Shown here in pieces: positions 1 to 5,741 of a stretch of DNA of 6,203 nucleotides. Each line of letters begins with the position of its first letter. The stretch's first letter is position 1. Origin of the DNA: an uncultured Anaerolineae bacterium (GTDB lineage: Bacteria; Chloroflexota; Anaerolineae; Anaerolineales; Villigracilaceae); assembly GCA_903854805.1 (NCBI GenBank), contig CAINXK010000160.1, positions 1 through 6,203 on the forward strand. Direction: 5' to 3'. The position numbers and the translations under genes were made by a program. The notes beneath the pieces were generated by a model. It made no database searches, was not told where the DNA came from, and saw nothing but the letters and a program-made list of their open reading frames with translations.

Positions 1-130
1 CGCTCAGAATCCGATCATCGTAAGCAACTTGATAACGGTTTTCCAAAGCCAGGTCAATGATCCTGCCTGGCTTGCCTGTTTCGTTCATCAAACCGCTGAC
101 CACGACATCCGTATCCAGTACGACCAACAT
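1..130 (-). CDS. PIN-domain toxin of a type II toxin-antitoxin pair (partial, C-terminus off window)
   Basis: Only the first 43 codons are visible; the gene runs off the left edge. The translation begins MLVVLDTDVVVSGL and continues to DDRILS. The hydrophobic strand followed by an aspartate (Asp6) and the VVVSGL segment are the typical first strand and first metal-binding acid of PIN-domain proteins. The following KPGRIIDLALENRYQ...YDDRILS fits the group usually annotated as 'putative toxin component, PIN family'. Family members are Mg2+/Mn2+-dependent ribonucleases that act on RNA in the cytoplasm until bound by their antitoxin. The usual family Asn after the first Asp (DTN) is Asp8 here. 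The ATG overlaps the antitoxin stop by one base (TGATG on the minus strand), so translational coupling is likely. The remaining catalytic acids lie outside the window, so activity cannot be judged. Confidence 0.85.
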   Translation of the reverse strand, partial: MLVVLDTDVVVSGLMNETGKPGRIIDLALENRYQVAYDDRILS

Positions 131-420
131 CAGTGCTTGCGCTCCGCGCGAGTCTTCTGGATCAGCGCTTCAACTTGTTCTTCGCTCAGCTTGTCCAGCC
201 CATCACGCCGGGCCTGGCTGCGGATGGCGCGTGCGGCCATTTGCGCTCGCAAGCGCGAAACCATCAGTAAAATATCATCCATGTTCTCGCCGCCGGCCAG
301 ATCAATCATCACGGCAAAAGGCTTGCCATCCACCGTGACCACCAATTCGCCCTCGTCTTCCAGCTTTTTCCGCAGGGCGGTCGGTTCATTTCGTAAGACT
401 CGGTAGGGGATAAATTGCAT
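130..420 (-). CDS. Phd/YefM-like antitoxin, partner of the PIN toxin
   Basis: This 96-residue protein has the layout of Phd/YefM-type antitoxins. An N-terminal DNA-binding and dimerisation segment (about residues 1-45) contains a TALRKKLEDEGELVVTVDGKPFAVMIDL-type pattern (Thr14 to Leu41), with the typical 'strand, DGKP turn, strand'. A charged helical C-terminal half (about 46-96, many Arg, Lys and Glu) is the part that normally wraps the toxin. The gene is first in its operon, as usual for this family. It starts at an ATG preceded by a good Shine-Dalgarno (AAAGGAG, 427-433, six bases before the start), and its stop overlaps the toxin start. Known members neutralise the toxin and repress their own promoter; the inverted repeat at 431-453 fits such an operator. 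The family call rests on sequence pattern and context only. Confidence 0.85.
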   Translation of the reverse strand: MQFIPYRVLRNEPTALRKKLEDEGELVVTVDGKPFAVMIDLAGGENMDDILLMVSRLRAQMAARAIRSQARRDGLDKLSEEQVEALIQKTRAERKH

Positions 421-430
421 TTCAGACTCC

Positions 431-453
431 TTTGTAGCGCTATACGCTACAAA
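431..453 (-). promoter_or_regulatory. Perfect 9-bp inverted repeat, probable autoregulatory operator of the toxin-antitoxin operon
   Basis: The arms TTTGTAGCG (431-439) and CGCTACAAA (445-453) are exact reverse complements around the five bases CTATA. The repeat overlaps the upstream end of the antitoxin Shine-Dalgarno by three bases. It lies just downstream of a possible minus-strand -10 element TATTAT (455-460), so the transcription start would fall inside it. No clear -35 is seen. A dimeric Phd/YefM-type repressor bound here would block its own promoter, which is normal for such operons. A role as an RNA hairpin near the ribosome site is the alternative. Confidence 0.6.
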
Positions 454-530
454 GATAATACAACACTTTCAACTTTTTACCACAAATATTGTTTTCGCTT
501 TGAATCGAATACGAATGCACTGCCACGCAG

Positions 531-643
531 AGAATCAAAAAGTGAGCTGGCAGCGATCACCAATCTCACTTCTGAAACACGCCTATATATAGAGTGCCCC
601 CGATGAGGTATGTATCGAAAGAAGTGTCAGCCTTGAGATGTTG
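531..643. repeat. Copy A of a diverged ~110-bp repeat (copy B at 5742-5852)
   Basis: This stretch aligns in the same orientation over its whole length with 5742-5852. Shared blocks, in order, are AGAATCAAAA-x-GTGAG (531-546), CTCAC (565-569), AACAC (576-580), CTATAT (583-588), GTGCCCCC (594-601) and AGTGTCA[G/A]CCTTGAGA (623-638; 15 of 16 identical between copies). GTGAG and CTCAC form a stem in both copies: here AAGTGAG/CTCACTT with an inner TGG/CCA, in copy B a perfect 17-bp stem. A second weak hairpin pairs CAC (578-580) with GTG (594-596), and a counterpart exists in copy B. Neither copy encodes a protein. It could be a dispersed intergenic repeat, a small mobile-element (MITE-like) remnant, or a recurrent 3'-end RNA structure. 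Confidence 0.65.
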
Positions 644-687
644 TACCTTTTAAACTCATCCCGCTGATTCAGCGCTCGGTGTAGAAG

Positions 688-714
688 CTGATAAATGCTT
701 TTTCGATATATAAT
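688..714 (+). promoter_or_regulatory. Probable promoter of the peptidase E-like gene
   Basis: A perfect -10 hexamer TATAAT lies at 709-714. The -35 is weak: CTGATA at 688-693 with a short 15-base spacer is the best match. Transcription would begin near 721 and give a leader of about 80 bases. That leader contains ATATGG (722-727), which can pair with CCATAT (763-768), and a GGGG-T6 run, so it may fold; no known riboswitch class is recognised. Confidence 0.45.
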
Positions 715-800
715 TCGCTACATATGGGCTTTTCGCCGGGGTTTTTTAGCCAGGCTGAATTGCCATATAAACTCCAAATAAATCAGCCAGGAGATGCATC

Positions 801-1466
801 ATGAAATTTCTGCTCACTTCCGCTGGCATCAAGAACACGAGCATCCACAACGCGCTGATCGACCTGCTGGGCAAACCGATTGCCGAGTCCAGCGCCCTCT
901 GCATTCCCACTGCGATCTACCCTTTCCCCGGCGGGCTATCAATGGCTTACCGGTTTATCAACGGATTATCCGCCAACCCCATGTGCAAATTGGGATGGAA
1001 GTCGTTGGGCGTGCTGGAACTCACGGCCCTACCCAGCATCAAAGAAGAGTATTGGATCGCAGCTGTCCAGGAGGCTGACGCCCTGCTAGTGAGTGGCGGC
1101 GATGTCCTATATCTGTGCCGCTGGATGCGGGAGTCCGGACTGGCAAACCTATTGCCGTCGCTGCGTGAGACAGTCTATGTGGGGGTGAGCGCCGGCAGTA
1201 TGGTGACGGCCCCTATTTTCGGCGAGACGTACGACGACCCGAATACGCCTTTCGTCATTGATAAGGGGCTGGGACTGGTTGACTTTGCGTTGCTTCCACA
1301 CCTGGATCACGAGGACCATCCGGAAAGTTCCATGGACAAGGTGGAAAGAATGGCTGCCGAGGTTCATCTGCCGACCTACGCAATTGACGATCAGACCGCC
1401 ATCAAAGTCAGCGATGGAGCAATCGAAGTTATCTCCGAAGGCCATTGGAAACGGTTTACGCCCTAA
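801..1466 (+). CDS. Peptidase E-like (S51) protein with class I glutamine-amidotransferase-like fold
   Basis: This 221-residue protein is close in length to E. coli peptidase E, a cytoplasmic alpha-aspartyl dipeptidase of the S51 family. The nucleophile elbow GVSAGSM gives Ser130. LLPHLDHEDHP places a catalytic-type His at 167, and the Ser-His spacing of 37 equals that of E. coli PepE (Ser120, His157). SGGDVLYL (98-105) matches the glycine-rich strand before the nucleophile. AIDDQTAIKVSDG (194-206) and SEGHWKRF (212-219) are typical C-terminal motifs of a bacterial subgroup named 'Type 1 glutamine amidotransferase-like'. There is no signal peptide or membrane segment. The start is well supported by AGGAG at 789-793, seven bases upstream. 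It appears to be a single-gene unit. Peptide hydrolysis is likely but the true substrate is unknown; members of this subgroup need not prefer N-terminal Asp. Confidence 0.85.
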   Translation: MKFLLTSAGIKNTSIHNALIDLLGKPIAESSALCIPTAIYPFPGGLSMAYRFINGLSANPMCKLGWKSLGVLELTALPSIKEEYWIAAVQEADALLVSGGDVLYLCRWMRESGLANLLPSLRETVYVGVSAGSMVTAPIFGETYDDPNTPFVIDKGLGLVDFALLPHLDHEDHPESSMDKVERMAAEVHLPTYAIDDQTAIKVSDGAIEVISEGHWKRFTP

Positions 1467-1649
1467 TTGGGTATTTGGGAACTGAGCCGAATTAGCACAC
1501 GCCGCAGCCGATCCCCGCCTGAGGCTCGTTTCTTGGTGATTAATCAACGATTACTGGTTACCCCGCTCTTTAATCACTGGTTCCCCGAACAGCACAACGA
1601 GGTCGTTTTGCCGGAAGTGCAGACGTTTGTGGTGGCGAGCGGGGAGTAA
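1467..1649 (+). pseudogene. Possible C-terminal remnant of an unidentified gene
   Basis: A 60-codon open stretch follows the peptidase stop directly. It has no ATG at the start (TTG only) and no ribosome site. Its second half, from about residue 23 (LVINQRLLVTPLFNHW, then EVVLPEVQTFVVASGE), reads like a natural hydrophobic protein C-terminus with plausible codon use, whereas the first part (SRISTRRSRSPP) does not. It could be the decayed tail of a lost gene or chance. I cannot assign a family. Confidence 0.2.
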
Positions 1650-2016
1650 GGCCTAGAATAGCAAATGATGGCGCGGCTTATAAAGGTATGTCACAGTTTC
1701 CCAATCGGGGCACCATCTAGAAATTCATTTTTTCACCTCATGCATTATGGTGACTCAAAAAAAGCTAATATCCCATCCATAAATATTAGTTGGCGCAATC
1801 GATCATTCATATAATTCTCGCGCTCATTTCCAAAATGGTTTAATTATCGCTTGACAAAGCTCTACTTCACAATTTTTGGATCAAGATCGGCGTTATTTTT
1901 TTATAGGCGAAGTGGTGGAATGCTTTCGATTAGCCAGGATAAAAGCCAGGCACTGGCTGAGAATAGCCAGCTTAACCCAACCAATATTGTGGCGCTCTGG
2001 AAGCCTCCATACTTAA
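1650..2016. other. Intergenic region with small inverted repeats, no gene
   Basis: This is an AT-rich gap between the end of the peptidase region and the convergent SOUL gene. It holds a TCACC/GGTGA hairpin (1733-1753) flanked by T and A runs in the wrong order for a terminator, a CTAATAT/ATATTAG inverted repeat (1765-1789), an isolated TATAAT (1810-1815) and an isolated TTGACA (1851-1856). The last two are not spaced to form a promoter with each other or with any gene. An AGCCAG/CTGGCT cluster lies at 1932-1970. The short reading frame at 1851-2045 has no ribosome site and overlaps the SOUL gene end. Confidence 0.6.
1940..1958 (-). terminator. Possible intrinsic terminator of the SOUL gene
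   Basis: Read on the minus strand, AGCCAG-TGC-CTGGCT forms a 6-bp stem with a three-base loop (1944-1958), followed by TTTTATCC. It lies about 60 bases past the SOUL stop codon. The stem is short and the T run has only four bases, so termination may be weak. CTGGCT (1953-1958) can pair instead with the AGCCAG at 1965-1970. Confidence 0.35.
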
Positions 2017-2586
2017 TCACTTTTTCGCCACAACATCGGTCTTGATCTGAATCAGAACTTCATTACGCGCCAAAAACCCCGGCACCCACGGAGGATTATA
2101 GCCAGCAACGATAAAATCACCTTCGGTTTCAAGTCCCTGTTCATCCAACCACTGACTGAGGCGCTGCTTGTTTTTTTGGATTGTCTCTTGCCGGAAAAAT
2201 CCGGAAAAACGGATGGCAGCCATGGAACGGGCTGGGAGCCGCGTAAAGTAAACACGGGTATCTTTCGGTTGAGGCAGTGTTTCCAGGGTGTATTCCGCAG
2301 GCATAATGAAAGCCACAGTAAAGCTCGATCCGCCGGTCACAGTCACCGGTGTGGTCATGGCAATTTTTTCAGATTGAGAAGCCTGGACAGGCGTAGTCAT
2401 CTCGATTTTCTGCCGCGAAATATTATTGCCGAAAATATAGCCCGCCAAGAGATTGAACCCTTTCTCAATGGCTGATTTGTAGTTCTTTTCGTCGACAGTC
2501 ACTTCGGCCTGGATGTAACTGGAATACTGCCGAATTTCAATTTCGTTTTGTTTTCTGGATACCGAGTATTTTGGCGTTTCTGCCAT
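2017..2586 (-). CDS. SOUL family (heme-binding protein-like)
   Basis: The 189-residue protein carries the hallmarks of the SOUL/HBP family: KIEMTTPV (60-67) and a second KIAMTTPV (74-81), FIMP (93-96), YFTRLPAR (113-120), and the C-terminal YNPPWVPGFLARNEV (163-177), which corresponds to the family's conserved YxPPWTPxFxRRNEV-type motif. Full length is typical for bacterial members. Eukaryotic relatives bind heme or tetrapyrroles; the role of bacterial SOUL proteins is not established, so heme binding is by homology only. No signal peptide or membrane span is visible, suggesting a cytoplasmic protein. The ATG at 2584-2586 is preceded on the minus strand by GAGAGGG, four bases away. A weak promoter may exist upstream (TTGGCA at 2645-2650, with only a poor -10). 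The gene is divergent from the riboswitch-controlled ATPase. Confidence 0.9.
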   Translation of the reverse strand: MAETPKYSVSRKQNEIEIRQYSSYIQAEVTVDEKNYKSAIEKGFNLLAGYIFGNNISRQKIEMTTPVQASQSEKIAMTTPVTVTGGSSFTVAFIMPAEYTLETLPQPKDTRVYFTRLPARSMAAIRFSGFFRQETIQKNKQRLSQWLDEQGLETEGDFIVAGYNPPWVPGFLARNEVLIQIKTDVVAKK

Positions 2587-2741
2587 GTAACCCTCTCTTT
2601 TATTCTTATTATCCGCTATTCATATCTCATTTGTATTAGAATTCTGCCAAAACTTCATTTTTTTAAAAATAATCATCGAATACCTGATAATTCACTCGGC
2701 ACTACAAACTAGAATCTAATCTCTACCTAATCCAAACCCGC

Positions 2742-2747
2742 TATACT
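2742..2747 (+). promoter_or_regulatory. -10 element of the ATPase transcript
   Basis: TATACT at 2742-2747 differs from the consensus at one position. It would start transcription near 2754, four bases before the first riboswitch helix, which is where a riboswitch transcript should begin. No recognisable -35 is present at the expected distance. The rest of the stretch between the SOUL start and this element (2587-2741) is AT-rich and holds no gene. Confidence 0.6.
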
Positions 2748-2757
2748 AAAGTGACCC

Positions 2758-2843
2758 CGATGGGGAGTAGCCGCCCGCAAGGGATGAGCAGTCGTCAATA
2801 CGGATTATCATCCCGGCTGTTCAATCAAAAGGTCAGACCATCG
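2758..2843 (+). ncRNA. yybP-ykoY (Mn2+-sensing) riboswitch aptamer
   Basis: The sequence carries the conserved core of the yybP-ykoY family. GGGGAGTAGC (2762-2771) is the metal-site loop. It is followed by a CCC-GCAA-GGG tetraloop hairpin (2774-2783), then the second conserved stretch AGTCGTCAATACG (2790-2802), a GGAT-TATC-ATCC hairpin (2802-2813), and the closing strand GGCTG (2815-2819), which pairs with CAGTC (2789-2793). The outer helix P1 is CGATGG (2758-2763) with CCATCG (2838-2843), placed directly before the GGAG core as in known members. The family binds Mn2+ and controls manganese exporters, including P-type ATPases (for example yoaB of Lactococcus lactis). Here it precedes a P2A-type ATPase, a classic pairing. 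The P1 3' strand lies inside the terminator that follows. Confidence 0.93.
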
Positions 2844-2866
2844 CCAATATTGGCGATGGTCTTTTT
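2835..2866 (+). terminator. Riboswitch-controlled intrinsic terminator
   Basis: A perfect stem forms between 2835-2847 and 2850-2862 (13 paired positions, of which the innermost must open around the TA centre), followed by a T run through 2866. It stands 30 bases before the ATPase start codon. Its 5' arm contains CCATCG (2838-2843), which is also the 3' strand of the riboswitch P1 helix, so the two cannot form together. The inferred logic is that bound Mn2+ stabilises P1, the terminator fails to form and the pump is expressed; without Mn2+ transcription stops here. Confidence 0.9.
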
Positions 2867-2896
2867 ATAAACAATAGGAAATGGATATTACAAACG

Positions 2897-5587
2897 ATGA
2901 ACTGGCACACTCTGAAGACCGAATCTGCGCTCGAAAATCTACAAGCTGACCCCATCCGGGGCCTGTCTACCGCGCAAGCGGTGGAACGCCTGGCTGAAAA
3001 TGGCCCTAACGAACTGGTCGAAAAAGGGGGCCGCACTCCCTGGCAAATCCTGTGGGAACAGGTCACCGCTACCATGGTGCTAATCCTGATCGCCGCGGCA
3101 GTGATTGCCGGCTTTTTGGGCGATACCAAAAACCTGGTCGCGATCCTATCCATCGTGGTGCTGTACGCCCTCCTGGGCTTTGTCCAGGAATACCGCGCCG
3201 AAAAAGCGATTGCAGCGCTAAAAAAGCTATCGGTGCCAAACGTCCGCGTGCTGCGGAACGGGCAGTTTGCCGAACTCTCTGGGCGGGAACTTGTTCCAGG
3301 GGATATCCTGCAGCTCGAAGCGGGCAACGTCATCCCAGCAGATGTGCGTCTGCTCGAAGCGGTCAACCTGCGAGTACAGGAAGCGGCTCTGACGGGGGAA
3401 TCTGAAGCGGTCGAAAAGCAAACCAACACATTGCCTGTGGAGAATCTTCCCCTCGGCGACCGCCGCAACCTGGGCTACATGGGCACCATCGTCACACAGG
3501 GGCGCGGGCTGGCACTGGTGGTCGCGACCGGTATGCAAACCGAACTCGGGAAAATCGCCGACTTGATTCAGCAGGTGCCGCAGGAGGAGACCCCGCTCCA
3601 GAAGCGGCTGGATCAGTTGGGAAAAAACCTGGCCGTGGTTGGCGTGGTCATCGCCGCGTTGATTTTTGTCATCGGGCTCTGGCGTGGTGATGATATCCGC
3701 CACATGCTGCTGACCGCCGTCAGCGTGGCAGTCGCGATTGTGCCCGAGGGGCTGCCCGCGGTGGTGACCGTCACCCTGGCACTCGGCGCGCAGCGCATGC
3801 TCGCGCGCAAAGCCTTGATCCGAAAACTGCCCGCCGTCGAAACCCTCGGCTCGGTGACGGTGATCTGTTCCGATAAAACCGGCACGCTGACTGAGAACAA
3901 GATGACGGTGGTGGTGCTGGATGTGGCCGGACACTCGGTCGATTTGACGGAAGAAATGGAACGTTCCGGCATCGTCACGCTCAATCGCACAATCTCCGCT
4001 ATAACCCTCGCCCCCGAATCCGCCTTGGGGCTGCTCTCAATTGGCGGGGTTTTATGTAACGACGCCAAACTCATCGACCAGGGCGAAGGTCACTATCACA
4101 CCATCGGCGACCCAACCGAAGGCGCGCTGGTGGTGGCCGGGGCAAAACTCGGCTTTTGGCAGGATGCCCTGGAAACCGATTTTCCACGCGTGGCCGAAGT
4201 GCCGTTCGACAGTGAACGGAAACGGATGACCACCGTTCACCAGGTGGTTGGCAAATTGGAAGCCTGGGGAATTGCGGGCAATTATCTGGCCCTCACAAAG
4301 GGCAGCGCGGATGGGCTGCTGGAGGTCTCAGGGCATGTATGGGTAAATGGAAATGTCGAACCAATGGATGAAAAGTGGCGGGACAGGATTACCTCCGCCG
4401 GGGAAAAACTGGCCACCAGGGGCATGCGGGTTCTGGGGCTGGCCTTCCGGGCCCTGGATCAAATCCCCGCTTCCGCTGAAATCGAGCAGGATTTAACCTT
4501 CATCGGCATGTTCGCAATGATCGATCCGCCGCGTGCTGAGGTCAAAGACGCCGTGGCGCTGACCAAAAGCGCCGGTATCCGCACGGTGATGATTACCGGC
4601 GACCATCCGCTGACGGCAGTGGAGATTGCCCGGCAGTTGGGCATCTCCGAAAACGGCCAGGTGCTGACTGGCGCAGAAATTGAACGCATGTCGTTCGATG
4701 AACTGAAAGCCGTCGTCAACAGCGTCAACGTCTTTGCGCGTGTCTCGCCGGAACACAAAATCAAGATTGTCCAGGCCTTGCAGGAGTGCGGACAGATCGT
4801 CTCGATGACCGGTGATGGCGTCAACGATGCGCCCGCCCTGCGGCGCGCAAATATCGGCGTGGCGATGGGCATCACCGGCACGGACGTTTCGAAAGAAGCC
4901 AGCGACCTGGTGCTGTTGGATGATAATTTTGCGACGATTGTAGCCGCCGTCAAGGAAGGCCGCACGATTTACGACAACATCCGTAAGTTTGTACGATTCA
5001 GCGTGGCCGGGAATATTGGCAAAGTGCTGGTCATGCTGATCGCTCCCTTCCTGGGCAAACCCATCCCACTGCTGCCATTGCAATTACTGTGGCTCAACCT
5101 GTTGACGGATGGCCTGCTGGGCCTGGGCCTGGGCGTGGAAAAATCTGAAAAGGACACTATGCAGCGCCCGCCTTACTCACCGGAGGAAGGTGTCTTTAGC
5201 CGCAGCACGGGTTGGCAGACGCTTTGGGTGGGGACGTTGATCGGCGCATTGGGCCTGGGAATCGGTTCATGGTATTACTTTGGCGCCCGTCCCGAATGGC
5301 AAACGATGATTTTTAGTTCGCTGGCCTTTGCGCAGGTTGGACAAGCGCTGGCCAGTCGTTCGAACCGCGAGTCGCTCTTTACGTTGGGGCTGGGCAGCAA
5401 TCCCCTGCTGCTGGGCATGGCCGCGCTCGTCACCTTGCTCCAATTGACAGTCATCTACCTTCCGCCCGTGGCTGCGTTTTTCTCCGTGACCCCGTTGAGT
5501 CTGCCAGACTTGCTGATCGCGCTGGGCGCAGGGATTCTGGTTCTGGCAACCCTGGAGCTTGCTAAATTGTGGGAACTGCGTAGCTAA
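2897..5587 (+). CDS. P2A-type cation-transporting ATPase, probable Mn2+ (or Ca2+/Mn2+) exporter
   Basis: This complete 896-residue integral membrane pump has, in order: an N-terminal cation-ATPase domain (WHTL...GPNEL, 3-40); M1-M2 (about 55-98); the actuator with TGES (166-169); M3-M4 (about 245-295) with PEGLP (283-287, Glu284); the phosphorylation motif DKTGTLT (Asp326); nucleotide-binding KGS (468-470); DPPR (543-546); TGD (567-569); and the hinge GDGVNDAP (639-646). M5-M10 follow, with NLLTDG in M6 (734-739). Site-II ligands match SERCA: Glu284, Asn734, Asp738 (Glu309, Asn796, Asp800). Site I is altered: Lys709 replaces Glu771 and Gln813 replaces Glu908, which suggests one ion per cycle. 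The Mn2+ riboswitch upstream argues for manganese efflux; Ca2+ is the alternative. The start fits the family N-terminus, but the Shine-Dalgarno is poor (AGGA 17 bases away, GGA 11 bases away). Confidence 0.95.
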   Translation: MNWHTLKTESALENLQADPIRGLSTAQAVERLAENGPNELVEKGGRTPWQILWEQVTATMVLILIAAAVIAGFLGDTKNLVAILSIVVLYALLGFVQEYRAEKAIAALKKLSVPNVRVLRNGQFAELSGRELVPGDILQLEAGNVIPADVRLLEAVNLRVQEAALTGESEAVEKQTNTLPVENLPLGDRRNLGYMGTIVTQGRGLALVVATGMQTELGKIADLIQQVPQEETPLQKRLDQLGKNLAVVGVVIAALIFVIGLWRGDDIRHMLLTAVSVAVAIVPEGLPAVVTVTLALGAQRMLARKALIRKLPAVETLGSVTVICSDKTGTLTENKMTVVVLDVAGHSVDLTEEMERSGIVTLNRTISAITLAPESALGLLSIGGVLCNDAKLIDQGEGHYHTIGDPTEGALVVAGAKLGFWQDALETDFPRVAEVPFDSERKRMTTVHQVVGKLEAWGIAGNYLALTKGSADGLLEVSGHVWVNGNVEPMDEKWRDRITSAGEKLATRGMRVLGLAFRALDQIPASAEIEQDLTFIGMFAMIDPPRAEVKDAVALTKSAGIRTVMITGDHPLTAVEIARQLGISENGQVLTGAEIERMSFDELKAVVNSVNVFARVSPEHKIKIVQALQECGQIVSMTGDGVNDAPALRRANIGVAMGITGTDVSKEASDLVLLDDNFATIVAAVKEGRTIYDNIRKFVRFSVAGNIGKVLVMLIAPFLGKPIPLLPLQLLWLNLLTDGLLGLGLGVEKSEKDTMQRPPYSPEEGVFSRSTGWQTLWVGTLIGALGLGIGSWYYFGARPEWQTMIFSSLAFAQVGQALASRSNRESLFTLGLGSNPLLLGMAALVTLLQLTVIYLPPVAAFFSVTPLSLPDLLIALGAGILVLATLELAKLWELRS

Positions 5588-5599
5588 TTCCGCATCCTT

Positions 5600-5671
5600 G
5601 TGCAAATCCCCAAGCGCTCTTTTCCTTCAAGCCGTACTGCTTGGCCCTGGATGAGATTGTGCACTTTTTTT
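5600..5671 (+). terminator. Probable terminator of the ATPase gene
   Basis: GTGCAAATC (5600-5608) pairs with GATTGTGCAC (5655-5664) as 5 + 4 bp with one bulged G. The enclosed segment has a further CCAAGC/GCTTGG stem (5610-5615 with 5639-5644). Seven T residues follow directly (5665-5671). It starts 12 bases past the ATPase stop codon. The long hairpin is not a textbook compact terminator, but the helix running straight into the T run is convincing. Confidence 0.55.
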
Positions 5672-5741
5672 CGTTTGCAGAAAGTAGATTCCCGCGTCGC
5701 GCAGATTGGCTTTGCTTGAAGATGATCCGCGCTGTGCGATA

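Larger units (their letters stand above)
421..800. other. Intergenic region between the toxin-antitoxin operon and the peptidase E-like gene
   Basis: No credible gene is present; the short plus-strand reading frame at 415-606 has no ribosome site and no recognisable protein. The stretch holds the toxin-antitoxin operator (431-453), copy A of a diverged repeat (531-643), a 5-bp hairpin CGCTG-ATT-CAGCG (662-674) of unknown role, and the promoter and leader of the next gene (about 688-800). The two flanking operons are transcribed away from each other. Confidence 0.7.

Noticed and set aside
29..406. Plus-strand reading frames over the toxin-antitoxin pair
   Set aside because: The minus-strand antitoxin and toxin have clear family patterns, a ribosome site and overlapping stop/start codons; the plus-strand frames have none of these.
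1149..1547. Minus-strand reading frame across the peptidase E-like gene
   Set aside because: It is antisense to the conserved catalytic region and has no recognisable protein features.
1733..1753. TCACC/GGTGA hairpin as a terminator
   Set aside because: T residues precede and A residues follow the stem on both strands, the reverse of an intrinsic terminator, and the stem is only 5 bp.
1851..1856. TTGACA as a -35 element
   Set aside because: There is no -10 at 16-18 bases downstream and no gene to drive on the plus strand before the convergent SOUL gene.
2881..2949. 22-codon upstream reading frame overlapping the ATPase start
   Set aside because: Its AGGA is only one base from the ATG, too close for normal initiation, and the peptide has no leader-peptide features.
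2833..3468. Long minus-strand reading frames inside the ATPase gene (for example 2833-3468, 3227-3934, 4459-4965, 4493-5083)
   Set aside because: They lie opposite a gene with intact family motifs along its full length, show low-complexity Arg/Ser- or His/Gln-rich composition, and have no ribosome site or family resemblance. They are shadows of GC-rich codons.
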